Assembly: GCA_023374025.1 (NCBI GenBank)
Contig: SIJG01000028.1
Span: 1,126,040-1,190,039, forward strand
Source: Heterodera schachtii
Taxonomy: Eukaryota; Nematoda; Chromadorea; Rhabditida; Heteroderidae
Length of the DNA stretch: 64,000 bases
Reading direction: 5' to 3'
Shown here: positions 34,041 to 47,825 of the stretch, in pieces
How positions within the stretch are numbered: the first letter of the stretch is position 1
How the letters are laid out: each line of letters begins with the position of its first letter
Made by a program: the position numbers and the translations under genes
Notes under the pieces: model-generated
Told to the model about the DNA's origin: nothing
Databases searched by the model: none
Seen by the model: the letters and a program-made list of their open reading frames with translations, nothing else

Positions 34041-37000
34041 TTTATTTAATGCGATTCGGTAAAATTTTTTCTGAAATTTTACTCAAATTATTAAAACCCT
34101 TTGAATATACATAATTATTGGTGGAGTTATTTTTTTCTTATTTGAAATATTTTACATTAAAATTCCCTATTTTATTTATTTAGTATCTAATTTTATAAAT
34201 ATAATTCTCTAATCATTCAATTTATAGCATTTAGTTTGGCATAAAAATTAGTTTCATAAATTTTAATTTTCTCGAATTAAATTTTATTTCACTGTTATTT
34301 TAAACCACCAATAATTCACGATTATTTTATATCTATTTTTTGTTATCTCTTTTCATAATTAGTTAAATGCATTTTTGATTTTGGTAGAATTAACTACTAT
34401 ATTAAATTAATTCCTTATTTTAAATTTGTATTAGATTTTTCCTCATTTTATGGAAACTCAATCAGCTAGATTCTCCTTATTAACCGAGTACCGAAGAAAT
34501 AGATCCAAATACCCAAGAAAATTTTTAATACATTTTGAATGAAAAAAAAGAATAAAAATTGGGAACTCTTCAATAAATTCTTCACAATTATTTATGCTTT
34601 TTTAATAAGAGTATTTAACAGCTTATAATTATTATAAATAATTTCGTGGATAAAACAATTTTCAAACATTGTGAAAGTTTCATATATTTACCATTCTAAT
34701 TAATTTTTAAAATGGTGTTTAAATTATGTTCAATCTAATTTATTTCATTTCGTTGTATAATTCACAAATAAAATTTTTAATAAATTATTTAATATATAAT
34801 TACTTCTACACCTAATTAATTAAATCATTAACAATAATTATTAAACCAATCTAAATTGATTTGGTTTAAAACAATTGAATTTGTCCATGGATAATTGCAA
34901 TAAAATCTATAAAAAATTTTTGATGATCAGTAAACGCCCATTGCATTAAGTTCAATAAATCCTTTTCTGCAAATTACAATTTTATTCAGTTTAATAATTT
35001 CTATTCTTTAAATTTGAAGCTTTTGAATTTTGAATCGTTAATACTAAATTTAACCGAATTGAATTTCTATAATTTAATGTTATTATTTTGTATTGAATAA
35101 AAATCAATAGCACTCAAATAAATTGCAAATAAACACTACTAATATATTTATAAAAAAAATATAATACTAAACAAAAAAAAATGCAATTATGTCAATCCAT
35201 AATTTAATTTTTTTAAAACCGGCACACAATATTTTATATATTTTGACAGAAAATAGCGAGAGAATGAAAATAAATTTAACTCACAAATATAAATGCTTTT
35301 AATATTCCAAATTATTTTTTGCTATAAATAAATGCTTATTTTACATTAAATGGAAGAAAAGACAGGTTATAAAAACATAAAATAAAAACCACTCTTTGCA
35401 CATAACAAAATTATTTAATTAAATTTTATAAAAATTCAAAACTTTTAAAAATTTATATATGAGTAGGAATTGGGCCCCGTGTATTGCGGAGGTTACCATA
35501 AGTTCACCAACCATTCAATCTCCGAATTCCGATAATTAATATTATTTGGGCGCTGCAGAGCTGCAAATTACGTGGCCACAGGCCAAAAGATTGCGGCACA
35601 TTGGCTGCTTGACGTATATATATTTTCTTATATATTATCAAAAAATTCGCTAATTTTGTTTAAGCAACAAATATTAACATTAATTAAGAATTAATAAATA
35701 TTCAATCCGACTCAGCAATATGATTAGGCAGGCGCTCAATGTACAAGAAATGAATTATATAAAAATAAAATAACATTATCGATGTTAAAACAACAACATA
35801 GAAGGTAAAGTTAGATATAAATTTAAAAAATAAAATAATAAACAAATATTTAATATTTAAATAAAACGCAAACAATTTTATTTAAATTCTTTGGATTTTG
35901 TGTAGTAAAGATAAAAGTATAAAAAGAGCCGTAATATTCATATTCATAGACTTGTTAAAATAAAAAAATTATAAAAAATTTACCACTAATAAATATCTAT
36001 TTAATAAAGTAAAAAAAAAGAAATTGTTTAATATAATCAGAAATTTAATATAATAATCTAATTTACTATTTATTTCACCAAATTTAAACAAGACCGTGAG
36101 GACCCAACCTAGAGAATGATCCAAAAATGATTCGAAACGAATTTCAATAAGCGATTAACATATATAAAAATTAAATTTAATTTTGTTAAAATTAAAATTA
36201 CTTAGTAAAACTACAAAAATTTATTTAAACATTATATCAAAATAATTATATATGCTCGTTTAAATATTCTGAGAAAGATTTTTGAGAGCGATTAATATAA
36301 AGATATTAACTTACAATAAAATGAATAAAAAAGTAATAGTTTAAGAATTTTCAAAAACCATGAGAATCGAAGTAATTATTGGAAGAATTAATTAAGTTAT
36401 TGTTACATAATGCTTTTATTAAAAACAATTTGCATAAATTAAAATTTTGTTTGTGCTGAAGAAATTACCCCCTAATGAAAGTATCAACATGAAGGTCGGT
36501 CGACGATCATGAGAAAAATAAAATGTAAATGAAAATTAAAGAGATTAGTTTATTTTATGCGAATAAATAACGGAATACCAATTAATTTTTAATACAAATG
36601 AATACTAAATAAATAAACGAGCAGAAACCACAAATGTATAATTTTTAATTATATATTCAGTTATGAACAACAATTAGAAAAATAAATTATTTATAATTGT
36701 ATTTATTCATTAAATATAACTATCATATACGATTATATTTGTTTTAACTTTAAATCAAGCTCTTTAATTTTTAAATTCAATAAGATTAAAAAAAAATTTC
36801 ATCTTGAGAAAGATAAACATTAAAATAATTTTCTTTTTAAAAAGTCATTAGAAAATTATTATATAATTTAATAAATTTTTGAAAAAACGATAGTTCGGCA
36901 GAGAGAATGAGATGGTGCTAATAGTTTCTTAAATTCATCAAGAGGTTACTAAAAATGTTATAAATTGATAACTTGTCTCAAATTTCCCCAAATTCAAATT

Positions 37001-37290
37001 TAAAATTTCATGTTAATATATAATAGCATTAAAAGTTCTGTATCGAAATAGTAATTTTCAGATGTTTTTACAAAAATGTACAAAAGTTATTTTTATAAAT
37101 TGCAATAAAATTTAGGTAAGAGTTTTATGCAATCATTTTGATAAACTAATGCAAATTTTCATATCTTCTTCAATTTTTTCGAATTAATGCAATTTAAAAG
37201 CAATAAAGAAGCTGTTGATTTATTCTTTTATAATATTACGAAGTAATATTTTAATAAACAAATCATATTTATCTATTTTATAAAAAGTAT
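34041..37290. repeat. ~3.2-kb tandem duplication, copy A
   Basis: This is a direct duplicate of 37,291-40,509. Sequences from about 34,500 to 35,950 are essentially identical to the other copy apart from one-base changes in homopolymer runs. The outer parts (34,041-34,500 and 36,580-36,900) are visibly diverged, with many small indels. No long open frame lies inside it. A GC-rich island at 35,461-35,630 is described separately. Confidence 0.92.
35461..35630 (-). other. GC-rich island in the duplicated unit, RING-like fragment?
   Basis: About 170 bp of near-balanced composition lie within very AT-rich DNA and are identical in copy B at 38,699-38,868. On the - strand one frame reads PMCRNLLACGHVICSSAAP. 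This has the L-x-CGH-x2-C core seen in RING fingers, but the other zinc ligands are not visible. The + strand is open too (LGPVYCGGYHKFTNHSISEF). It could be a degraded exon carried by the repeat. Confidence 0.25.
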
Positions 37291-40200
37291 TTATTAATGC
37301 ATTCGTGTTAAATTTTTCTGAAAATTTACTCAAATTATTAAAACCCTTGGAATATACATAAATATTGGTGGATGGATTTTTTATTTGAAATATTTTACCT
37401 TAAAATTCATTATTTATTTATTTAGTATCTAATTGTATAAATAAATCTCTAATCATTCAATTTATAGAATTCGTTTGGCATAAAATAGTTTTCATAAATT
37501 TTAATTTCTCGAATTAATTTATTTCCTGTTAATTTTTAAAACCACCAATAATTCACTATTAATTTTCTAAGATATTTTTTGTTTATCTCTTTTCATATCG
37601 TAATGCATTTTTGATTTTGGTAGACGAATTACTATATTAAATAATTCCTTATTTTAAATTTGTATTAGATTTTTCCTAATTTTATGAAAATCAATCAGCT
37701 ATATTTCCTTTTAACCGAAGTACCGAAAGAAAAGAAAGAAATAGAGCCAAATACCCAAGAAAATTTTTAAATACATTTGAATGAAAAAAATGAATTAAAA
37801 ATTGGGAACTCTTCAATAAATTCTTCACAATTATTTATGCTTTTTTAATAAGAGTATTTAACAGCTTATAATTATTATAAATAATTTCGTGGATAAAACA
37901 ATTTTCAAACATTGTGAAAGTTTCATATATTTACCATTCTAATTAATTTTTAAAATGGTGTTTAAATTATGTTCAATCTAATTTATTTCATTTCGTTGTA
38001 TAATTCACAAATAAAATTTTTAATAAATTATTTAATATATAATACTTCTACACCTAATTAATTAAATCATTAACAATAATTATTAAACCAATCTAAATTG
38101 ATTTGGTTTAAACAATTGAATTTGTCCATGGATAATTGCAATAAAATCTATAAAAATTTTTGATGATCAGTAAACGCCCATTGCATTAAGTTCAATAAAT
38201 CCTTTTCTGCAAATTACAATTTTATTCAGTTTAATAATTTCTATTCTTTAAATTTGAAGCTTTTGAATTTTGAATCGTTAATACTAAATTTAACCGAATT
38301 GAATTTCTATAATTTAATGTTATTATTTTGTATTGAATAAAAATCAATAGCACTCAAATAAATTGCAAATAAACACTACTAATATATTTATAAAAAAATA
38401 TAATACTAAACAAAAAAAATGCAATTATGTCAATCCATAATTTAATTTTTTTAAAACCGGCACACAATATTTTATATATTTTGACAGAAAATAGCGAGAG
38501 AATGAAAATAAATTTAACTCACAAATATAAATGCTTTTAATATTCCAAATTATTTTTTGCTATAAATAAATGCTTATTTTACATTAAATGGAAGAAAAGA
38601 CAGGTTATAAAAACATAAAATAAAAACCACTCTTTGCACATAACAAAATTATTTAATTAAATTTTATAAAAATTCAAAACTTTTAAAAATTTATATATGA
38701 GTAGGAATTGGGCCCCGTGTATTGCGGAGGTTACCATAAGTTCACCAACCATTCAATCTCCGAATTCCGATAATTAATATTATTTGGGCGCTGCAGAGCT
38801 GCAAATTACGTGGCCACAGGCCAAAAGATTGCGGCACATTGGCTGCTTGACGTATATATATTTTCTTATATATTATCAAAAAATTCGCTAATTTTGTTTA
38901 AGCAACAAATATTAACATTAATTAAGAATTAATAAATATTCAATCCGACTCAGCAATATGATTAGGCAGGCGCTCAATGTACAAGAAATGAATTATATAA
39001 AAATAAAATAACATTATCGATGTTAAAACAACAACATAGAAGGTAAAGTTAGATATAAATTTAAAAAATAAAATAATAAACAAATATTTAATATTTAAAT
39101 AAAACGCAAACAATTTTATTTAAATTCTTTGGATTTTGTGTACTAAAGATGAAAGTATAAAAAGAGCCAAATTATTCATATTCATAGACTTGTTAAAAAG
39201 AACAAATTATAAAAATTTACCACTAATAAATATCTATTTGATAAAGTAATAAAAAGTAATTGTTTAATATAAGCACAAATTTAATCTAATAATCTAATTT
39301 ACTATTTATTGCACCAAATATAAACAAGAAAGTTAGGACCCAACCTAGCGAATGATCCAAAAATGATTCGAAACGAATTTCAATAAGCGATTAACATATA
39401 TAAAAATTAAAGTTAATTTTGTTAAAATTAAAATTACTTAGTAAAACTACAAAAATTTATTTAAACATTATATCAAAATAATTATATATGCTCGTTTAAA
39501 TATTCTGAGAAAGATTTTTGAGAGCGATTAATATAAAGATATTAACTTACAATAAAATGAATAAAAAAGTAATAGTTTAAGAATTTTCAAAAAACCATGA
39601 GAATCGAAGTAATTATTGGAAGAATTAATTAAGTTATTGTTACATAATGCTTTTATAAAAACAATTTGCATAAATTAAAATTTTGTTTGTGCTGAAGAAA
39701 TTACCCCCTAATGAAAGTATCAACATGAAGGTCGGTCGACGATCATGAGAAAAATAAAATGTAAATGAAAATTAAAGAGATTAGTTTATTTTATGCGAAT
39801 AAATAACGGAATACCAATTAATTTTTAATACAAAGAATACAAAATAACTAAACGAGCAGAAACCACAAATGTATATTTTTTAATTATATTTTCAGTTATT
39901 GAACAAATTAGAATAAATAAATTATTTATAATTATTTTTATTCAATTAAATTATATTTGTTTTAACTTTAAATCAGCTCTTTAATTTTTAAATTCAATAA
40001 AATTAAAAAAATTTTCATCTTGAGAAAGATAAACATTAAAATAATTTTCTTTTTAAATAATCATTAGAAAATATTATTATATAATTTAATAAATTTTTGA
40101 AAAAACGATAGTTTGGCAGAGAGTATGAGATGGTGCTAATAGTTTCTTAAATTCATCAAGAGGTTACTAAAAATGTTATAAATTGATAACTTGTCTCAAA

Positions 40201-40509
40201 TTTCCCCAAATTCAAATTTAAAATTTCATGTTAATATATAATAGCATTAAAAGTTCTGTATCGAAATAGTAATTTTCAGATGTTTTTACAAAAATGTACA
40301 AAAGTTATTTTTATAAATTGCAATAAAATTTAGGTAAGAGTTTTATGCAATCATTTTGATAAACTAATGCAAATTTTCATATCTTCTTCAATTTTTTCGA
40401 ATTAATGCAATTTAAAAGCAATAAAGAAGCTGTTGATTTTATTCTTTTATAATATTACGAAGTAATATTTTAATAAACAAATCATATTTATCTATTTTAT
40501 AAAAAGTAT
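37291..40509. repeat. ~3.2-kb tandem duplication, copy B
   Basis: It follows copy A directly. Both copies end in TATTTTATAAAAAGTAT. The offset to copy A falls from about 3,246 to about 3,219 bp along the unit because of small deletions, mainly in A or T runs. Confidence 0.92.
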
Positions 40510-42755
40510 GAATTGTAATTTTTAAAAATTTTTTTTTTATCATAATTGCGACAATAATATTTATAATTTTCTTATTAAACCTAATTTACGAATTTTTTGG
40601 ATTTAATATTCAAAAAAATTTTTAACTTTTTTTATTTATTAAATTATTATGTATTTGGTTTTAGGTTTTAAGGTTTTATTTTTGCCGTATTTATGAAATT
40701 CTCTTATATCGGTTTAATATATTTTTTTCATTTATTGATTTAATTTTATGTTAAAGTTTTTTATTTAAATGATTTAATATTAATTTCTTGTCCGTAACGA
40801 AAAGGTATTTTAGCTCGTTCGTGTGGAACGTCATTCTATTTTTTGTTTTGTTTCTCGACATATACAGTAAATATTTTGGCTTAGATTACTTTAAATTTAA
40901 ATTTGTTTAATGTTTTATTATTTAAATATGAACTTGAATATTTGTAATTTACATAATTTTATATCAATACAATCAATAAAGATGAAAAAATAATATTTTA
41001 AATAAATTGTATTCAACTTGATATTTTTTTATTTAAAAGTTTTAGTTACTAATAATTGAAAAATTTTTGTTTTGTAGAATTTTTTATAAGTATTATTTTA
41101 TGCATTTACTTTTGTTTAAACTAATAAAAATATTTTAATTTCCAAAATGAACAAAGAATATAATTTATATTAAAATATTTTACTTTACTAAGTTATGGCA
41201 GTTAAAACTTTTTCTTTAACTATAAATTACCAAATAAAATAATTATAAATAATTATTTTATTCTTTTAATTTTTTTTATTAAAGATTTAACTAAGAATTT
41301 TATTTCATTTCTGGTTATTTTTGTGGATATATTTTAAATAATTTACTATTAAAAAAATCAGTAACTTGATTTCGAGTGTCTCTTACTTTTCAAATATAAA
41401 CATATAATAAATGTATATTAGAAGTTAATTTCAAATTGGGGCATGAGAAATAATTCATTCTTTAATTCGGTGTTGATATCAACATTAATTGTCTTTTTTT
41501 ATTACTTTATCAAATTAAAATTTCTATTCAGATTTTTATAGTTACATTTAAATTAATTAATATTTTTATTAGTAGATCTTAATTTAGAATATTAAATGTA
41601 AAATTGCATTGAAGTAATGTTGGCTTTTAACTAGCATCTATCAAATGCTTGCATACCTCCCTCATGGTAGATAAACTATTTTTTATTCTATATTAAATTT
41701 TATAAAAAAAAAATTAAATTTGTTTTGCTTTTAAATAATATTAATTTTGATTTTTGATATTATTATTGGTAGTTAAAATCAATTAATATTATTTTAAGCA
41801 ATATTTATAAAAACAAATTCATAATTATTTTTTGAAGCATAAAATTTAGTTCTATTTTATGCTATATTTTTTTATTGATCGTGTTAAATATTTTGAAAGA
41901 TAAATGAATTCATTAATTTAAAATTTTTGGAATAATCAAAGTTTTTGGTCAAAATGAGTTATAATAAATAATTACGAATTTTTCTTAAAATAATTTTAAG
42001 TTTCTAAAAGTGATTAATAAATTGACTTTAAATGTTTGTATTAATGTATAAAGAAAAAAATATTCAATGCTTAAAAGGAACATTATTTTTTTAGCAAAAA
42101 CGATAAAATTAAAAGAATCTTAAGACAATAATGTATTTGAACTGCAACATTACAAAGAAATAAATTAATATTAATATTTTCGAATTATATATTAATTAGA
42201 TTAAATAAAATGCAAAATTTATTTTTTAAACCAAATTGAATATTTGAAGAAAAAAAATAGTTAATTATTATTCAAATAATTATTTCATACTTAACACAAA
42301 ACATTAAGAATCATATGAAGGATTGAAAATTAATATAAATAATTAATTTTTAAAAACTAATTAACATTTGAAAAGATTTAAATTCAACTTAGTAATTAAA
42401 TTATGCCGCTACTTTTTTACCGTTTTTGAGTATTATAGAATTCAAAAGTAGAAATTTAGAAAAAATTTGATGATGAGTAATTTTGCTTGTTTTCTATTTT
42501 GTTCTTTTTAATATATATTTTTAATAGTAGAATATTCATTTATGTATCTGTTATTATAGTTTTTCGTAAAAATTATAAATACAATCTGACAGAAAGATAG
42601 AAGAAGCAATTACATTTTACAAAAATATAAAATATTATAAGTGTATGCCATAAGAAAATCAAAAAATATACATGAAAATTTCTTTTACAATTTAATAATT
42701 CTTAGAAATTGGGTATCAAAAAGTTAAAGGCAAAATTTAATCCAATAGACAAATA
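40510..42755. repeat. repeat segment, relatives at 43.9-46.3 and 52.5-53.6 kb
   Basis: About 40,640-41,370 is closely matched by 52,830-53,565 (shared TATTTAAATATGAACTTGAA and others). About 40,640-41,900 is matched, much less well, by 43,960-44,750 (shared TTGGTTTTA and GTGTTGATATCA). 42,553-42,755 is nearly identical to 46,139-46,340. Order and orientation are preserved, so this looks like an older, diverged tandem step of the same cluster. Confidence 0.7.
42553..42755. repeat. ~200-bp direct repeat, copy 1
   Basis: Nearly identical to 46,139-46,340, including CTGACAGAAAGATAGAAGAA and GTGTATGCCATAAGAAAATC. It is far better conserved than the sequence between the two copies. Confidence 0.85.
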
Positions 42756-42796
42756 CTCAAAATCGTCAACATTTTTTATACATTAAAGATTAACAA

Positions 42797-42991
42797 CTAA
42801 GTATTGACAACGTGAATGAGACGCAGAATCCGACCATCGGCATCACGACATAACTGTTTTGTTTTTTTAATTTTTTGTGGCTGGTACCTTTTACAGTCAA
42901 ATGCAAAATTATTGACCCAAGAAACGAAAAACGAACAGCAAAAGAGCAAGGAAACTGAGCACGTGTTCAAGAAATAAAATTCTAAAACCAA
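42797..42991 (-). CDS. possible exon, Cys-containing peptide
   Basis: The - strand is open for 64 codons in a clear GC pocket. The first codon is TTG, so this is not a complete gene. GGTTTTAG or GTGCTCAG within the first 40 nt could be a splice acceptor. The peptide starts hydrophobic and then reads FDCKRYQPQKIKKTKQ and LCRDADGRILRLIHVV before a TAG stop, suggesting a terminal exon of a small secreted or membrane protein. The + strand is open over part of the same pocket. No family is recognised. Confidence 0.3.
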   Translation of the reverse strand: MVLEFYFLNTCSVSLLFCCSFFVSWVNNFAFDCKRYQPQKIKKTKQLCRDADGRILRLIHVVNT

Positions 42992-43849
42992 ACTGACCTA
43001 GTTTTTAATTGCATTTGGAATGATGGTTTTACTAATACATTAGAAGGGCATTAGACAGTGAAAAAAATTATTAGAATATATTTGTCAGTCTTAATTTAGT
43101 TTCTAAGAGATGAGGCCGATAAGACTTACTTTTTTATAATTAATAACAATGATTTATTGCTAAATATTATATAGAATTTTTAACAGAAAATATTATATTT
43201 TTTGCTCGTAGATAAGATGCTTTTTTTATATTTTTATTATTTTTACAACTTGCATGTTAGCATTGGTATATTTTTACGGAAGAACTTTTTAGCAAACTTT
43301 TTAAGTGGATGATTACTTTTTTAACAAGAATCGTATTATGGCATTTTAAAACACTTAGAACGGATTTCCAATTAGAAAAAAATTTAAAATAACCTTTATA
43401 TAAAAAACCTTAAAATTATATTAAAAGAACATAAGAGTAACGAAATTAATTTTAATAAGCTATCATAAAATTAATATTAATCGCTACTTTATTAATTAAT
43501 AATAATAATATATTTTGCCAGCCAAGCAATGAATAAGGAATTTTTATTTAGACTGAAATTTAAAAGAGTTTGCATTCTCGCATAAGGTGACAACAGAGTA
43601 TGATTTTATAAATTAAAATGTCGAAAAATAGAATAAAATTTTTTTAATCATCTTTCTTTGGTTATTAAAAAATTGAAATCACTTAGAACAAGAATATAAT
43701 AATTCAAATTTTATCTTGTAAATTTTCGTTGTCCGTATTTAAAAACTTTTGTATAAAAATAGATTCATTTTAACCATAAAAAACCATTCTTTATGCAAAA
43801 TAAAAAAGTAATTAAATTTTCTAAAAATTTTCACTTTTTATTGAAATTA

Positions 43850-46340
43850 TCTATTTATTGTTAATAAAAATTTCTTAAATAATCTTTGCAATGATGAATA
43901 TAAATCGGTTACTTTCTTAAATTTATGATTATTATTTAAAAATATAACTTTTTTATAATTTTAGTTTTTAGGTATTTGGTTTTATGTTTTTGAGATTTTT
44001 TTTTGTTTGTATTGGTTTTTTTTATATCGGAAAAATTATAACTTCCATTCTTATTTAAAATTAACAGTAATTAGCTCAAATCAAATTTAAAATCGTATTT
44101 TAAACATTTATTTAAAATATAAAAACAAAACTATTTAATATTGCAGATTAAATGTTCAAGGTATCTAATTATAGTGTCTCTTTCTTTTTCGGACATATAT
44201 AAATTAGTGTATTTTTTAAATGTTTAATTTAAAATTATGGCACAAGAAATAGTTCATTATTTAATTTGGTGTTGATATCATACAAATATTTTTTTATTAT
44301 TTTATCAAATTAGAATTTATAATTTAGGTTCTATTGGCATATTTAAGTAAATTTATTGTTTTTACTATTAAAATCATTAATTTAGAAATAATAAATTTTG
44401 ATGGTCTTGTAATATTCCAAATTAATTCTTGGCTTTTAGTCTCACTCGAGTCTGAATACATATCTCTCTGACTGATGTAGATACATGTATTTTTTTTTTT
44501 ATTCTAGATGAAAAATTTAATTAAAAATATAAATTTGTATTTTGTTTTTTAAATAATGTACACTTTAAATTTAGATTTTCTATATTATTATTGATAGGTA
44601 TAATTATTTTCTAATGCATATTCCGGGTTTTTCTTTTTACTTTTTGAAGCAGATATTTTTATTTTATTTTTTCTAATTTTTTTAAAATTGGTATTTCAAT
44701 TAATTTCTTATTTATTAAAATAAATTAATTCCGGTTAATGACTGTAAAATATTTATATTGTTATAATACATGTACGCATTTTAGGATATTACCATTAAAA
44801 AATATAATGAATATGTTTGACTAGGTTTTTAATTCTAATATTTTTTCTTGTTATTGTTCGCGAATTCGGCCATAAATCAAAAGGTTTTTATTGCATATTT
44901 ATTTTAATATATTTTAATGACATTGAATTTTATATTTATTTATTTATTTTGACATAAATTTAATTATATTTTTTAGTTTTTTTATTTTAAATTCTTCACA
45001 AAAAAATTTCATTGGATTAACTTTATTTTGGAAAAACTATTTAATGAATGTATTAATTTTTCTTGTACAATACAACGGAGCGTTATTATATTCAAGCTAA
45101 AAAATTACTAATTTTGTTGATAATTGTCTCAAAATATACATCACTGTATTATAAATTAGACCAGATTCTTTAATTTAAGAACTCATTTATTTAGTTCCTT
45201 TACATTTCATTTAGCATTTAATTATTTTAAAATAAATACTTTTATAAATAAATATGAATTTTCGTTTAATACTTAATTCTGCATTTGATATTTTTACTTC
45301 AAAATGTTTTATACTTTACAAAATATAAAATTCTCTTTTCATTTAAAGGTTTTTATATCGAGTCAATTGGTGAATCTGATAAATTTTTACCATCCTTGGT
45401 AAATATATTATTATATAAAATATAAATTTAATCTGAATATTTAACCTTTAATTAATCGTTTTCATCTATTATTTAAATTTAATTTCAAATTGTTTTATAA
45501 TTTACAATAGTTCTCACGCTGATTTTGTTTCCCCAAATTGGTTTTCATGTTTAATCCACCAAAAAAGAAAATTCAGAATTTATTTTATTTTAAATTTTAA
45601 TGTTAAAACTGAATTAATCTTTTTTATTGCATGAATCCATCTGATTCATTTTAGTACATGACACCAAAATAAATGTGTTTATCGATATAAATATTTTTTT
45701 ACAATTTAACTAATAAATTTTAAAGTTTATTTATTTAATTAATTGTCACTGATAATTTTATAAACTTAATTTATTTGCTATATAATAAAGTTAATATTCA
45801 GGTTTTTTGTCGGAGAATACGACTTTTTTTTACAAAAATATGAACAGTTATTTTAACCTATCTTATTTTATTTGATTGTTTATTTTCAAAATCGTTATTT
45901 TTATTTAATTGAAATTGTTAAACAATTAATATTTTAATCTTATCTTTTTGTCTGTATGGATTAAAAGGAACAAATTCTTTTTAACAACCTAAATTTTAAA
46001 CTTAGAAAAACCATTAGCTTTGGTAAATGTGTTTAGTGAAATATCATTTGAAAATAATTTTTTTTCATTTTTTTTTAATTTGAAAATAAAGAACAATTTT
46101 GAGACCTAAAATATTAGGGCCGAATGCCATGAAAGTTCATTATAGCTTTTCGTTAAAATTATAAATACAAACTGACAGAAAGATAGAAGAAGCTATTATA
46201 TTTTACAAAAATATAAAAATATTATAAGTGTATGCCATAAGAAAATCAAAAAAATATACATGAAAATTTCTTTTACAATTTAATAATTCTTAGAATTCGA
46301 TCAAAAAGCTAAGGCAACATTTAATCCAATTGACAAATCA
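43850..46340. repeat. diverged second copy of the 40.6-42.75 kb segment
   Basis: Collinear matches to 40.64-41.9 kb at its left and to 42.55-42.75 kb at its right, with AT-rich sequence between. 46,139-46,340 is the well-conserved ~200-bp repeat. No gene is seen inside. Confidence 0.55.
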
Positions 46341-46653
46341 GCCAATAAAGAAAAAAGCATTATTTAAATAAAAAAGAAAATATATTTTATTCATTATTTT
46401 ATCAACAAATTCTTTCAAAATATTTAAGTTATTCTGTTACTTGCTTTTATCCAAATACAAAACCATCCCAATGAAAGAGTTTATGCTATTAATCATTTAA
46501 AATTAATCTATATCTTATTTAGTCGTCCATACCAAAAACAAAAATTTCATCAGAATTATAATAAATTACAATAAAGCCTATAAAATATGTAATAATTATG
46601 GAGTCATGACCATTATTTTTAGATCTATATAGAATATAAATTCAAGTAGATTA

Positions 46654-46773
46654 TCACAAAAAAATCCTATCCGCAATTAAGGAATAGGGTATTGTTAAAT
46701 AATTAATGGCACGGTAAAATTCAATAATCGTGCCGCATTCTACAAAGCCTAACAACATTGAGGAATGTAAAAA
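46654..46773 (-). CDS. possible exon, membrane-protein-like
   Basis: The - strand is open for 39 codons ending in TGA, in a pocket of raised G+C. It reads two hydrophobic segments around FVECGTIIEFYRAINYL. It resembles a helix-loop-helix piece of a multi-pass protein, but no diagnostic motif is present. Splice signals are weak. Confidence 0.25.
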   Translation of the reverse strand, partial: FLHSSMLLGFVECGTIIEFYRAINYLTIPYSLIADRIFL

Positions 46774-47090
46774 TTATGATAAATAAAAAATAAAAAAACT
46801 ACATATATTATATAAGATTTCGGTATTAGAAAAAAACATTATTTAAAGAAATTTAATGTAATTATTTAGAAATAATATGTAATGTTCTTAAGACAATATT
46901 AATGAAATTAAATAAAAATAATCTTTTGTAATTTTATTGATTAATTTTTTCAGGATGGATAATATTGAGGCTTAAGTCCTAATGTTTGGTCTTAAAATAT
47001 TTATTGAAAGACAAAAATGAAAATTTATATTTTTATATTATCCAAAATTAAAAAAGTTTAAAATAAAAAGAAAGTGTCTTCATAAGATGA

Positions 47091-47249
47091 TTATATTACA
47101 AAATAGTATATTCTTTAATAAGTATACGCAACATTAAAAAGTATTCCATACAAATCAATGAATTCTCTTTTGGTGATGAACGTTTGTGGATTGTGGACAA
47201 AGCATCAGGAATAGTTTATCAAATATTTATTTATGCATTAAACTTATGA
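47091..47249 (+). CDS. possible exon, function unknown
   Basis: Fifty-two codons are open on the + strand from a TGA to a TGA. The frame contains IQINEFSFGDERLWIVDKAS, which is well mixed in composition. An ATG-led 15-codon stretch (MASHKQLSDFQKCRD) follows at about 47,330-47,377. Candidate coding sequence continues on the same strand at 47,826-48,176, so 47.1-48.2 kb may be one split gene. Confidence 0.27.
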   Translation, partial: LYYKIVYSLISIRNIKKYSIQINEFSFGDERLWIVDKASGIVYQIFIYALNL

Positions 47250-47825
47250 ATTGTTCAAAAGTTTTAATAAGGTATTATATTTCTTGAGAATATCTTATTA
47301 AATCTTGAATTAATGATCAAGATTATACATGGCTTCACATAAACAGTTATCAGATTTCCAGAAATGCCGAGATTAATTAAACGTGTAAAAGAATTAAATA
47401 TATTATCATTGGACTAAATAAAAATATTTAATTCAGAGTTCTTTTGATTTGATTAACAATTCATTTTATAACAAATAAAACAATTAACTTTTTTAATTAC
47501 CTTTATGTTTTTGAAATAAATTCTCTATTTTATTAAAATATTATTCCAATATTTATTAATTATTACAAAAAATATAACGCTAGTCATTATTATTGAACTA
47601 ATTTTTCACAATAAATAAGAATTAAATATCAATTTAATGTCTCATTAGCTTAAGTCATCTCTTACTTTTAAATCATTATAATTTATAATTTTTAGCATTC
47701 TTTTAATATTTTCATTTTTTTATTAAACTATTTTCTTATGACGATGACAGGGAATATCATTTAGATTTTGCTATGTTCCTTCATAAATTTTAGTTACTTT
47801 TTATAATTATAAACTGCATTTGTAA

